64,000 bases of DNA from JACKBC01 sp041391125 (GTDB lineage Bacteria > Chloroflexota > Anaerolineae > Caldilineales > Caldilineaceae): positions 124,001 through 188,000 of the forward strand of contig JAWKON010000005.1 of NCBI GenBank assembly GCA_041391125.1, given 5' to 3'. Below the pieces are notes generated by a model. It worked only from the letters and a program-made list of their open reading frames with translations. It did no database searches and was not told where the DNA came from. The first letter of the stretch is position 1. Every line of letters starts with the position of its first letter. Shown piece after piece: positions 9,315-18,433 of this stretch. The position numbers and the translations under genes are program-made.

Positions 9315-9352
9315 CGCTGACGAAAGCAGCCCCGCCTTCCTCTAAATCACCC

Positions 9353-10159
9353 CTACCCCTCTGCGTATCGCGACCACTCCAACCACGACCCATCGTAATT
9401 GCGCACCCGTGGGAAACCCAGGTGGCGCAGAAGCAAGTATGTGTGGGCGGCGCGGGCGCCGGAGCGGCAGTAGGTGACGATCTCTTTGTCGGGCGTCACG
9501 CCCAGGTTGACCAGCTCAGCGCGCACCTCCTCTAGTGGACGCACGGTGTTCCAGCCTTCCAGGGCCGCGCCATTCATCCAATCCCACGAAAGCGCGCCGG
9601 GCAGGTGACCACGTTCAAACTCGGCGGGCGTGCGCGTGTCGATGATCACCACATTGGGATCGTCCAGTCGCGGCAGCAGCCAGGCGCGCTCGGCCAGATG
9701 GTTATCGGCGGGATTTGGCACAAATGTGGCCGGCGTCGGCGTAAATGATTCCAGTTCGGTTGGATGCCCTTCCTCCTGCCAGCGGTCCCAGCCACCGTTG
9801 AGCACGGCCGCATTGGTGTGGCCATAGCGCGCCAGCGTCCACAACACGCGGGCGGCGGGCATGCCCCAATTGTCGTCGTACAGCACGACGGCGGTCTGCG
9901 CATCCACGCCCAGCCGGCTCATCTGCGCGGCATATTGCTCTAGGGACAGCAACATGCCCTCCACGCCGTCCACGGTGTGGGACAGGCTGCGCAGATCCAC
10001 CCAGGCAGCATTGGGCAAGTGTGCTTCCTGGTAGCTCTCCAGCAAACGCACATCCAGCAGCCGCAGATTGGGGTGCGACAGGTGCTGGATCAGCCACGCT
10101 GGCTCGATCAATAGAGCGGGCAATGTAAGGGCATTCGATAGCGTGCTTTGGTCGTCCAA
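9353..10159 (-). CDS. sseA: thiosulfate/3-mercaptopyruvate sulfurtransferase, tandem rhodanese
   Basis: 268 residues with two rhodanese domains. The first is structural (LRLLDVRLLESYQEAHLPNA). The second is catalytic, with TYCRSGARAAHT and Cys231 as the persulfide-forming residue. There is no signal peptide, so it acts in the cytoplasm, unlike the lipoprotein rhodanese 3 kb away. The CRSGARA loop is not the CGSGVTA loop of classic mercaptopyruvate enzymes, so thiosulfate is the likelier donor. With the YeeE transporter and TusA downstream it forms a coherent import-and-transfer module. A composite inverted repeat begins 25 bases upstream of its start codon. Confidence 0.9.
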   Translation of the reverse strand: MDDQSTLSNALTLPALLIEPAWLIQHLSHPNLRLLDVRLLESYQEAHLPNAAWVDLRSLSHTVDGVEGMLLSLEQYAAQMSRLGVDAQTAVVLYDDNWGMPAARVLWTLARYGHTNAAVLNGGWDRWQEEGHPTELESFTPTPATFVPNPADNHLAERAWLLPRLDDPNVVIIDTRTPAEFERGHLPGALSWDWMNGAALEGWNTVRPLEEVRAELVNLGVTPDKEIVTYCRSGARAAHTYLLLRHLGFPRVRNYDGSWLEWSRYAEG

Positions 10160-10183
10160 CAGCTTTTCCTTTCAGGGATGGAA

Positions 10184-10307
10184 GATCAACAGATTACGCA
10201 GATTTTACAGATTTTGTAACTGTTCTGTCGTCGCCTTCGACAAGCTCAGGCGACGATGGCGCGGCAACTAGATTCTTAATCTTTCAAATCTGTGTAATCT
10301 GCTGATC
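10184..10307. repeat. composite inverted repeat: GATCAACAGATTACGCAGATT arms with inner TTCGACAAGCTCA loop
   Basis: The outer left arm starts at 10184 and the outer right arm (aatctgtgtaatctgctgatc) ends at 10307. In the middle, TCGTCGCC (10228-10235) and GGCGACGA (10249-10256) form a perfect 8-bp stem around the constant 13-nt sequence 10236-10248. It is copy 1 of three composite elements in the window. Confidence 0.85.
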
Positions 10308-10334
10308 CAATCCAAATCCGTTGATCCAATCAAA

Positions 10335-10365
10335 AAAGCGCCACCGCGTGATTCGGTGGCGCTTT
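10335..10365 (-). terminator. rho-independent terminator-like hairpin
   Basis: AAAGCGCCACCG (10335-10346) and CGGTGGCGCTTT (10354-10365) form a perfect 12-bp stem with a 7-nt loop. On the minus strand it is followed by T residues. No gene to its right on that strand is recognised, so it may be a relic. Confidence 0.5.
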
Positions 10366-10791
10366 AGAAACTGCTCATCTGCATGAACAAACAAAGTGCG
10401 CTGATTGTGACGCTCTCACCGAACCCGCCCTGTTTAGGCGGAGGCAGTGGGGCGTTTCGTCTCGGCTAGCGGTTACGCACGCAGGCCGCAAACGAAGGTC
10501 ACTGCCTCCGCTTCGGACAGATGCAACAACAACAGATTAGGGTCGAGACGTTAAACATAATTTTGATCAACAGATTCCAATGATTTTTCAGATTGATTCA
10601 ACGTAAAACCATTGCGGAGTATACTTGATGGAACGGGTGATGTCAAATCAATTGGCGATAAACCGCAGATTACGCAGATGGCGCAGATTTTTGACTCATC
10701 TCTTCGTAATGTGTGGCTCATACCCGTCGATTGAGCAATAATAAAAAGCCTGCATTTGCGTCTTTGTTCGCGATTTGCTAACATGGCATTT
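10366..10791. other. gene-free stretch upstream of the toxin-antitoxin pair
   Basis: It holds a perfect 12-bp inverted repeat, GCGGAGGCAGTG (10438-10449) with CACTGCCTCCGC (10500-10511) and a 50-nt spacer. It also holds a half copy of the cagattacgcagat repeat near 10656-10690. I see no coding sequence. The higBA promoter must lie in the last part, but I cannot assign boxes with confidence. Confidence 0.5.
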
Positions 10792-11094
10792 ATGCACATC
10801 ATCACGATACGTCGTTTACGAGAATTCTGGCAGATTCATCCTGCCGCGCAACGACCACTGCAAGCCTGGCATACACAGTGTGGCAAGGGAAGATGGCGTA
10901 ATTTTGCGGAACTTCGCCAGGATTTCGCGACTGCAGATCAGGTTAAGCGGCTGACAATATTTAATATTGGCGGGAATAAATATCGGTTAATTGCACGCGT
11001 TGAGTATGAGCGACAGAAGATATACATTCGGGCGATTTTGACACATACAGAGTATGACAAAGAGGGGTGGAAAAATGATAGCTGGTACCTATGA
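10792..11094 (+). CDS. higB: HigB-family type II toxin (mRNA interferase)
   Basis: 100 residues matching the HigB_toxin family along its whole length: MHIITIRRLREFWQIHP at the start, then IFNIGGNKYRLIARVEY and the end motif LTHTEYDKEGWK. Proteins of this family are ribosome-dependent RNases that cut mRNA until neutralised by HigA. The ATG at 10792 is chosen over the one nine bases upstream because the family begins at this Met. The toxin precedes its antitoxin and overlaps it by 20 bases, the usual reversed hig order. HigA normally represses the shared promoter. Confidence 0.9.
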   Translation: MHIITIRRLREFWQIHPAAQRPLQAWHTQCGKGRWRNFAELRQDFATADQVKRLTIFNIGGNKYRLIARVEYERQKIYIRAILTHTEYDKEGWKNDSWYL

Positions 11095-11518
11095 CCTTCA
11101 ATATCAAGAGTTGTTATTTACCCATGCGCCGCGCACGATTCATACCGAAAAAGAATACGAAGCATTGCAAGAACAAGTGGACGCTCTGATTGACCAAGGC
11201 GAATTAACCGCTGCCGAGCAAGCATATCTAGATTTACTGGGCGTGCTGATTAGTGACTATGAGGCGCGCGTGGAAGATGCCACAACCTTTGAATTGCGCG
11301 GAATTCGGCTATTACAAGGGCTAATGGAACTACATGAGCTTAAACAAATAGATCTCATCTCCATTTTTAAGACACGCTCAATTGGGTCTGCTGTTCTGAG
11401 TGGCAAACGACAATTGACGGTTGAACACATCAACAAACTAGCCGCCTTTTTTCATTTACCGCATATGCTTTTCTTCGAGCCTCTCACGGATGATGCTGCT
11501 CCATCAAATGCCAGCTAA
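11075..11518 (+). CDS. higA: HigA-type antitoxin, HTH protein
   Basis: About 147 residues. The C-terminal half holds an XRE-like helix-turn-helix (ELKQIDLISIFKTRSIGSAV, then KRQLTVEHINKLAAFFH). The N-terminal half is acidic and helical and would wrap the toxin. The start at 11075 follows a purine-rich AGAGGGG; an earlier ATG at 11054 is possible. Residues replacing the usual short Gly turn (FKTRSIGSAV) match the long HigA form seen with this HigB family. It neutralises HigB and should autoregulate the operon. Confidence 0.87.
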   Translation: MIAGTYDLQYQELLFTHAPRTIHTEKEYEALQEQVDALIDQGELTAAEQAYLDLLGVLISDYEARVEDATTFELRGIRLLQGLMELHELKQIDLISIFKTRSIGSAVLSGKRQLTVEHINKLAAFFHLPHMLFFEPLTDDAAPSNAS

Positions 11519-11564
11519 TGGACAAACGACATTATTTGGAATAACTAGCCGATACCTGACAGGG

Positions 11565-11612
11565 TGACAAGGTGACCGGGTGACAGGGCGATGTCACCCG
11601 GTCACCTTGTCA
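11565..11612. repeat. perfect 19-bp inverted repeat of TGAC(A/C)(A/G)GG units
   Basis: TGACAAGGTGACCGGGTGA (11565-11583) pairs perfectly with 11594-11612. It lies between convergent genes and could end transcription of both. It is a variant of the TGACAAGATGAC family. Confidence 0.8.
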
Positions 11613-11665
11613 AAAAGATCGGCCAGTTGCTTATTCCGAATAATCTCTAATGGCATGGCCCGCCT

Positions 11666-12832
11666 TCACCCCCCATACTCCATATAGCCCGTCTGATTCT
11701 GCTTCACCCACTCCCAATTAATCTCGGCGCCCAGCCCCGGCCCCTGCGGAATCGGCACGTGGCCTTTGGCGTCAATGGCATCCAGATCGTCTTTATAATC
11801 CAGAAAGAGATGGGCGGGGTGACTGGCGTCGGCTTTGGGGTGGATGAGGCCCATTTCGTAATAATTGGTGTTGCGGATGGCGGCCATACATTGGCGCTGG
11901 GCCGGGCCGGGGCCGTGGAATTCAATGTCCAGCCCCAGCGCTTCGCAGGCGTGGGCCAGCTTGATCACCCCCGTAATGCCGTCATAGCCCACGTCGCCGC
12001 GCACGTAGTCGGTGGCGTCGGCAATCACAAAGTCGATGTGCGGCTCCAGCGAGCGCACGTGCTCGGTCATGAGCAGCGGCGTTTTGATGAGCTGGCGCAG
12101 CTTGCGGTGGGCAAATTGCGATTTGCCGCCGTCGCGGTACGGGTCCTCATACCAGAAAAAGCGCTCTTCGTCGCACGCCCAGCCCACTTTGAGCGCGTCG
12201 CCAAAGGTAATGTATTCGCAGGCCGGGTCGAGCATCAGATCCATTTTGCCGCCCACGCGCTGCCCCACGGCGTGAACGCAGGCCACTTCCTGCGCAATGG
12301 GCGCTTGCCCCCAGCCGTGAATCTTAAAGGCCGGGTAGCCCATTTCCAAACATTGCTCGGCAAAATCGGCGTAGGCCTCGGGCGTGGAAAGGCCGTCGGG
12401 CTGATGGTCGCCGTGGTAGGTGCTGGCATAGCAGGGGATGCTCTCTTTATAGCCGCCCAGCAGCTTATAGACCGGCGTGTTGTAGAGCTTGCCCGCTAGG
12501 TCCCACAGCGCAATGTCGATGGGCGCGTGGCCAATGCGCGCCACCTGACGCAGCGCCCGCGTCACGTCGGTATAGATGCGCTCACGTTCCAACGCGTTGG
12601 CTCCGATGAGGTAGTGGACAAAGCGGCCCAGCGTGGCGTAGTCCGTGCTGCTGCCGCCGGCATATTCGCCCACCACGCCGGCGTCGGTCAGAATGCGCAA
12701 AATGTGGCCGCCGCTCTTGACCTGGCCGCCCGGCTCATAGACCAGGTTGAAGCCGTTGTAATCTTTGCCCAAATTGTTGAGCGTATATTCGTACTCGTAA
12801 ATCTCAATTTTGGTGATTTTGGGGTCTGCCAT
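11666..12832 (-). CDS. enolase-superfamily (mandelate racemase/muconate lactonizing-like) enzyme, probable sugar-acid dehydratase
   Basis: 388 residues with an N-terminal capping domain and a C-terminal barrel. Metal ligands fit Asp202 (LMLDPACEY), Glu229 (YEDP) and Glu257 (LMTEHV). Asp280 (YVRGDVGYDGITG) and His306 (EFHGPG) fit the His-Asp dyad of the mandelate racemase subgroup. At the second-strand position this protein has Lys170-Ile-His172 rather than the common Lys-x-Lys. Such enzymes abstract a proton alpha to a carboxylate; most relatives with a His-Asp dyad dehydrate sugar acids. A good ribosome site (AAAGGAG) precedes the ATG. It is followed on the same strand by no partner, so the substrate is open. 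Confidence 0.82.
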   Translation of the reverse strand: MADPKITKIEIYEYEYTLNNLGKDYNGFNLVYEPGGQVKSGGHILRILTDAGVVGEYAGGSSTDYATLGRFVHYLIGANALERERIYTDVTRALRQVARIGHAPIDIALWDLAGKLYNTPVYKLLGGYKESIPCYASTYHGDHQPDGLSTPEAYADFAEQCLEMGYPAFKIHGWGQAPIAQEVACVHAVGQRVGGKMDLMLDPACEYITFGDALKVGWACDEERFFWYEDPYRDGGKSQFAHRKLRQLIKTPLLMTEHVRSLEPHIDFVIADATDYVRGDVGYDGITGVIKLAHACEALGLDIEFHGPGPAQRQCMAAIRNTNYYEMGLIHPKADASHPAHLFLDYKDDLDAIDAKGHVPIPQGPGLGAEINWEWVKQNQTGYMEYGG

Positions 12833-12891
12833 GGTTTCTCCTTTGGTTTGTGGTTAGAGGGGAGTGAAATGAGTCAATGAGAAGCGGATGC

Positions 12892-12968
12892 GGGTGGCGG
12901 GTGTCATATGACCCGCCACTCGCCACCCGCCACCCGCCATCTTTTAAATCTGTGCAATCTGTTGATCA
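12892..12968. repeat. CGGGTGGC-unit inverted repeat plus half CAGATT element
   Basis: GGGTGGCGGGTGTCATATGACCC forms the near-palindromic centre, flanked by CCACCCGC units. At 12942-12968 there is one arm only of the aaatctgtgcaatctgttgatc repeat. The same GGGTGGC unit forms the long tandem at 35205. Confidence 0.7.
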
Positions 12969-12976
12969 TATTTCCG

Positions 12977-13943
12977 CTACGGGATCAGCAGCACTTTGCC
13001 CTTGGTCTGCCGTCCCTCCAGATAGGTGTGGGCGGCGGCGGCTTCGCTGAGCGGATAGCTCTGATCAATGCGCACATCAAGCTGACCGGCGGCGATCCAG
13101 TTGAAGAGGTCGTTGGCGCGGCCCAGCAGTTCCTCACGCGTGGCCACATATGCGCCCAGCGACGGGCGCGTCAGGAAGAGCGAACCCTTCTGGTTAAGAA
13201 TCTGCGGATCCAGCGGCGGCACCTGTCCACTGGCCTGGCCAAAGAGCACCATGTAGCCGCGCGGACGCAGACAGTTCAGACTTTTGTCGAAGGTGGCTTT
13301 GCCCACCGATTCATAGACCACGTGGCACAATTTGCCGTCGGTAATGCGCTTGACTTCGGCCTCAAAATCCTGCTCGGTGTAAATGATGGTGTGGTCGGCG
13401 CCGGCCGCTTTGGCTACTTCCGCCTTCTCCGCCGTCCCCACCGTGCCGATGACCTGGGCGCCGCGCAGCTTGGCCATCTGCACCACCAGCGCGCCCGTGC
13501 CGCCCGCCGCCGCGTGCACCAGCGCAATATCGCCCGCCTGCAGCGGATAGGTGCTGTGGGTGAGATAATGGGCCGTCATGCCCTGGAGCAGCACGGCCGC
13601 CGCTTGCGCGGTGGAGACGCCGTTCGGCACGGGGACCACTATGCGCGCCGGCACAGTGGCATATTCCGCGTAAGCGCCCTGGTGCATACAGTAGCCCACC
13701 GGTCGCCCGGTTTGAAGTCACTGACGCCGAGCCCACGGCGTCCACGATGCCCGCCCCCTCCAGCCCCAGCGTAAAGGGCCGCGGAATTGGATACCAGCCC
13801 ATGCGATGGTAGGTGTCGATAAAGTTGAGCCCGGCGGCTTCAATTTTGATGCGCACTTCGCCACTGTCCGGCTCGGGCATGGGCGCGTCTTCGTAGCTCA
13901 GTTTGCTCACGTCGCCGGTTTCGTGAATGCGGATGGCTTTCAT
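12977..13943 (-). CDS. zinc-independent NADPH:quinone oxidoreductase (MDR family), frameshifted
   Basis: The N-terminal piece MKAIRIHETGDVSKLSYEDAP to GLEGAGIVDAVGS and the C-terminal piece GYCMHQGAYAEYATVPARIVV to GKVLLIP belong to one quinone oxidoreductase of about 322 residues. Two missing G residues in short G runs near 13720 and 13695 would restore VSDFKPGDRVGYCMHQGAYA between them. The Rossmann motif is VHAAAGGTGALVVQMAK, and the catalytic zinc ligands of alcohol dehydrogenases are absent. It reduces quinones or enones with NADPH in the cytoplasm. The start has an AAAGGAGA ribosome site. The two deletions look technical. Confidence 0.85.
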
Positions 13944-14303
13944 TGGTCGTGTTCTCCTTTGGAATGGTGAGACTGCGGGAAGAGGCCGGCATAGACCGTC
14001 TCCGTAATGCGTGGTGGTCTCTCGGCTCTGCCCGGAAATTGGATGTGGCTAATCTGCTCGGAATCTATATTGGCGGTCGTGATAAAGTAACACCGCTACT
14101 CGATAGAAAAAGTGTTACTTTATGCGGAGCCTGAGTATATTGTACTTGAAGATTGGAGGGGTTACAACTGGCGAGGGCTTGGCAATATTACTGCATGTCT
14201 GATGCACCACGCGCTGCGTGAAGTTTTCGGGCTAAACGTGTCGGGGCCGGCGAACGGTGTTATCAAGGTAATGATGCGTGGCTCATCCTGTCATCTTGTC
14301 AAA
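13944..14303. other. gene-free stretch with a 12-bp inverted repeat
   Basis: ATAAAGTAACAC (14082-14093) and GTGTTACTTTAT (14112-14123) are perfect inverted arms separated by 18 bases, a possible operator or stem-loop. No recognisable coding sequence is present. The divergent layout around it would allow a promoter for the quinone oxidoreductase gene. Confidence 0.45.
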
Positions 14304-14393
14304 ATTGGTTACGCTTCAGGCGCCCGAGGACTGAGCCTGTCGAAGCCGGGATCCCCTTCGACAAATTCAAGGGACGCCTGAAGCATAACCAAT
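14304..14393. repeat. 19-bp inverted repeat enclosing two degenerate copies of the constant loop
   Basis: Arms 14304-14322 and 14375-14393 pair with one mismatch. Inside are CTGAGCCTGTCGAAGCCGG and CCCCTTCGACAAATTCAAGGG, two variants of the TGAGCTTGTCGAA core in opposite orientation. The architecture resembles the double-loop element at 60761. Confidence 0.75.
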
Positions 14394-14649
14394 TTGGGCG
14401 CATCAATGCGAATTCTCATCATCGGCCGCGTCCGGATTGAATGAGCGCGTAACGCTGCGCATTTGCCCGCCACGGAGGGCGCCGCCGCGTGGGAGCCGAA
14501 CGGATCTGCTCGTCGGGTCTGGCAGCCGTGAAGGTGTGCGCCCTGTCGAAAGGCCGCCATCGCGAAAAACGCTTTGGCGCATTGCCGGGTTAGCTGTCTG
14601 ACGCCTGCCGGAGCCGCGCGCAACTGCTCGATCTGGTTGAGAGCGTCGG

Positions 14650-16200
14650 TCAGCGGTTTGCACGGCAATCGGTGTGCGTTGCCAATCCTCCGTTCCAATA
14701 TGGGCCGGTCGCCCATCGGCATGAATTTGAATGGGCGCAGGGATGGCGTCCGCGGGGTGGGCGGTAATCCACGGCCAGCCGCACCGCCGGATCACCCAGG
14801 ATCACATAGTTGCGAGCGTCGTTATTTTCGGTCCATAGGGCGGCTAATTCAAAGGGTTCCAGCCGCGCCCCCCAGCTCATGCGCTCAATTTCGCGGTTGA
14901 GATCGGCGGCTACTTCGGCATAGCGATTGTTGAAAAATTCGAGCGCCCAGCCCAGCGGTTCCCCCTTCATCAGCCGCGCCAGCGCGCTCTCAAAAACAGC
15001 GGTCTGCGGCGTCTGTTCTTGCTTAAACGAGTAGCTCCACGCCCGATCCACGTGGCTGATTACGGCCAGTGCGCCGCCATTGGGATGGCCCAGCAGATGC
15101 TTGGGCAGTTGAGCCACAAAAGGCCGTTCGGCAATGGCAAGGCGCTGCTGAGTCTCTTTGTGGGCAAAGTCGTAATATTGGGGCGTGCCGCCGCCATAAC
15201 AGGCAAAGTGAAAGCTGATCATGCCGCCGGGGTGGGCGCTACTGGCCAAATGATCGCCGGCAAAATAGAAATCTTCGGGCAGCGCGCCGCCATCCCACCG
15301 CTCTGGGCCGGGCCACGCGTTGCAGAGGAGCGCGCCTTGGTGGCGCTCCTGTTTGGGGTCGCCTAGGGGGAATTCGACGCCGTGGCTGGCCGTAAAGAGC
15401 AGCGCCGGTTTCTGCGCCCCGCCCAGCAGTGATTCGAGCTGGCTGCGCGTGGCCGCATCCTTCTGAAAAGGCTGAATCTGCCAATCGGCGAATTGGGGTT
15501 CCAAATAGCCCAATAGCGGCTGCACCAAATATTGGTTCGTGTGCGCCGTAGCGACGTCATCCGCATTGGTGACGCTGAAAAAGCTGGCCGTGCGCGCCAG
15601 CCGGGTTTGGCCCTGCTCGGCGGCGACCACGCCGGCGGCATAGCTGGCATATTGCGCCGGCGTGTCAAAATCGAGCCGGCCCACGGCAAACTGCACATCG
15701 AGTTGATATTGAAATTCATATGGAATCAGCTCGGGGCCGCCGATGAGCAGCAGATAGTAGGGGACGCCGAGGCTGGGGTCTACGGCGCCGGAACCGACAT
15801 GAAAGCGGTGCAGGAAATCAAGCTTGCTTTCATCGGGCCGATAGGCGCTACGGCCGGTGAAGATGCGGAAATGTTCACCGACCTGCTGTTGGCGCAACTT
15901 TAGCAGTGGCTGCAGCGCCTCTTGGATGGCGTCAATTTGCGGGTCGGCATAGGCGAAGATGACGCCCCAGCCCGCCTGGGCCAAATTGGTGGCGTCAATA
16001 CCTTCGCGCACGCCGCGGCTGGTGGGCAGATTGGCGTTGCGCATGGCGTCGGTATATTTGTCTTTTTGCGTGCGCAGTTCCGCCGGGCTGGCGTTGCCAA
16101 AGATGAGGTCGGCCAGTTGACGCTCGTTGAGCTGGAGGCCATATTGGCCAGTGGCGGCATTCACGCCGTTAAAGGCGATGGATTGGTTCTCATTGGACAT
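14650..16200 (-). CDS. cytoplasmic caspase-fold (C25-like) peptidase homologue
   Basis: Starts at MSNENQSIAFNG behind a GAGGAG ribosome site; no signal peptide. The catalytic dyad of caspase-hemoglobinase fold enzymes is visible: LLFTASHGVEFP (His273) and ISFHFACYGGG (Cys334). Near residue 465, VILGDPAVRL is a motif common at the end of C25 and CHAT domains. After VDYRPP the frame turns to low-quality sequence, while neighbouring frames give ADAIPAPIQIHADGRPAHIG and TDALNQIEQLRAAPAG. The protein probably continues to about 14400 through frameshifts. Its substrate and partners are unknown; soluble relatives are often found in conflict or signalling systems, but nothing adjacent proves that here. 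Confidence 0.65.
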   Translation of the reverse strand: MSNENQSIAFNGVNAATGQYGLQLNERQLADLIFGNASPAELRTQKDKYTDAMRNANLPTSRGVREGIDATNLAQAGWGVIFAYADPQIDAIQEALQPLLKLRQQQVGEHFRIFTGRSAYRPDESKLDFLHRFHVGSGAVDPSLGVPYYLLLIGGPELIPYEFQYQLDVQFAVGRLDFDTPAQYASYAAGVVAAEQGQTRLARTASFFSVTNADDVATAHTNQYLVQPLLGYLEPQFADWQIQPFQKDAATRSQLESLLGGAQKPALLFTASHGVEFPLGDPKQERHQGALLCNAWPGPERWDGGALPEDFYFAGDHLASSAHPGGMISFHFACYGGGTPQYYDFAHKETQQRLAIAERPFVAQLPKHLLGHPNGGALAVISHVDRAWSYSFKQEQTPQTAVFESALARLMKGEPLGWALEFFNNRYAEVAADLNREIERMSWGARLEPFELAALWTENNDARNYVILGDPAVRLAVDYRPPRGRHPCAHSNSCRWATGPYWNGGLATHTDCRANR

Positions 16201-16570
16201 GCGAACTCTCCTCAATCGGTTCAAAAGGCGGTCTTTGTGAGAATGCCGGTGTGGACCCGCTGTATGGTAGGAACAGGATTTACCACAGGAGGTGAAAGTC
16301 TGGCATATTGGGCTCAAATCTTGGGGTTTGAGGGGTGGCGATGTTCTCAAAAGATTATATACTATTATAGACGTTTTGTTAAGCCCATATATTTCATGCC
16401 CCAGCGCGTGGCTGAATATAGATTTGCGTGAAAAGGCCGCGCATAAGATGTACGTTCCCCCCAGAAAATGGTACACTATGGGGGAAGTATGCGCGTCCTG
16501 CAAGGCCGCAGTTTTGGGCTTGTTCGGACAATTACATGATGAAACAATATATACAGAAAGGGTTTATGCA

Positions 16571-17116
16571 ATGCGACTAGTTCCGCGCAAACTGTTTTTG
16601 ACCAGCGGCATCGGCATCCACAAAGAAAAGCTGACCAGCTTTGAGATGGCGCTGCGCGAAGCTGGGATTGCTCATTTCAACCTGGTGCGCGTCTCTTCCA
16701 TTTTTCCACCGCGCTGCAAAATCATTGGCAGAGAAGAAGGCTTAGGGCTGCTGCAGCCGGGCGAAATCGTCTTTGCCGTGATTGCTGAAATGTCGACCAA
16801 CGAGCCCGGTCGACGCATTGCCTCTTCGATTGGCATTGCGCGGCCGGCCGATGCGGATAAATATGGCTATCTTTCCGAACACCACTCGTTCGGGCAGACC
16901 GAGCAAGAAGCGGGCGATTATGCCGAAGATCTGGCCGCCACCATGTTGGCCACCACCTTGGGTATTCCGTTTGACGCCGAGAAGGATTACAACGAGCGCA
17001 AAGAGCAGTATGGCATGGGCGGCGAAATTGTGGAAACCACCAGCAAAACCGTGGCCACCGTGGCGGCCTCCGGCGGCGTCTGGACCACGACGATCTCGGC
17101 GGCGATATTGATTTAG
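16571..17116 (+). CDS. pdaD: pyruvoyl-dependent arginine decarboxylase
   Basis: 181 residues, close to the archaeal enzyme's size. LVRVSSIFPPRC contains the autocleavage site between Ser42 and Ser43; Ser43 becomes the pyruvoyl cofactor. The fold continues with GEIVFAVIAEMSTNEPGRRI and the end WTTTISAAILI. It makes agmatine and CO2 from arginine, in the cytoplasm, as alpha/beta-cleaved trimers. The ATG at 16571 follows GAAAGGG and matches the family start; a longer frame upstream is not needed. Agmatinase and a deoxyhypusine-synthase homologue follow, giving a polyamine pathway. This enzyme type is mainly archaeal and patchy in bacteria. Confidence 0.93.
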   Translation: MRLVPRKLFLTSGIGIHKEKLTSFEMALREAGIAHFNLVRVSSIFPPRCKIIGREEGLGLLQPGEIVFAVIAEMSTNEPGRRIASSIGIARPADADKYGYLSEHHSFGQTEQEAGDYAEDLAATMLATTLGIPFDAEKDYNERKEQYGMGGEIVETTSKTVATVAASGGVWTTTISAAILI

Positions 17117-17122
17117 AATAAA

Positions 17123-17198
17123 CCACAGATTGCACAGATTTACACAGATTTTTTATTCGGCTCAAGAAGAAATCTGTAAAATCTGTGCAATCTGTAGT
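17123..17198. repeat. CACAGATTGCACAGATT inverted repeat between pdaD and speB
   Basis: The left arm (from 17123: cacagattgcacagatttacacagatt) pairs with aatctgtaaaatctgtgcaatctgtag (to 17198). It ends 23 bases before the speB start. It lacks the TGAGCTTGTCGAA core found in the longer composite elements. Confidence 0.8.
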
Positions 17199-17221
17199 TA
17201 AAATCCTTTTAAGGAAACCGC

Positions 17222-18109
<888 letters not shown>

Positions 18110-18146
18110 CATGATCTTGCGCGAGGGGCTTTATTCGAAGGACAAT

Positions 18147-18433
18147 ATTGCGTGTTGCGTATTTCGTGTACCGGTCTTGGGGCTGAAGGGAACGCGAGAG
18201 GCAATATAGTCTACAATGCAAATCTCTCGCCCCCGATTCAACTCTCAAAACGAGTTCACGCAACACGCAACACGCAACATAATCAACGAGCCTAACCTCT
18301 CGTCACGATACAACATTCAAAGTAAGTTCACGCAACACGCAATACGCAACAAACTTAACAATTCAAACCACTCGCCACGATTCAACTTTCTAAACCAGTA
18401 TACGAAATACGTAACAAGGACTTCACCAATCAC
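18147..18433. repeat. three tandem units of about 72 bp (TTGCGT family) in the leader of the DHS-like gene
   Basis: Direct units begin at 18224 (ctctcgcccccgattcaac), 18297 (ctctcgtcacgatacaac) and 18369 (cactcgccacgattcaac). Each carries a ttcacgcaacacgcaa-type block; the last is truncated and runs up to the start codon at 18434. An oppositely oriented arm of the same motif (attgcgtgttgcgtatttcg) lies at 18147-18174. Confidence 0.8.

Noticed and set aside
9064..9393. Upstream extension of the YeeE reading frame
   Set aside because: The extension covers the inverted repeats and has no family similarity; the ATG at 9061-9063 has a ribosome site and gives the normal family length.
13944..14303. 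Small open frames as possible genes
   Set aside because: Composition is not protein-like, there are no ribosome sites and no recognisable motif.
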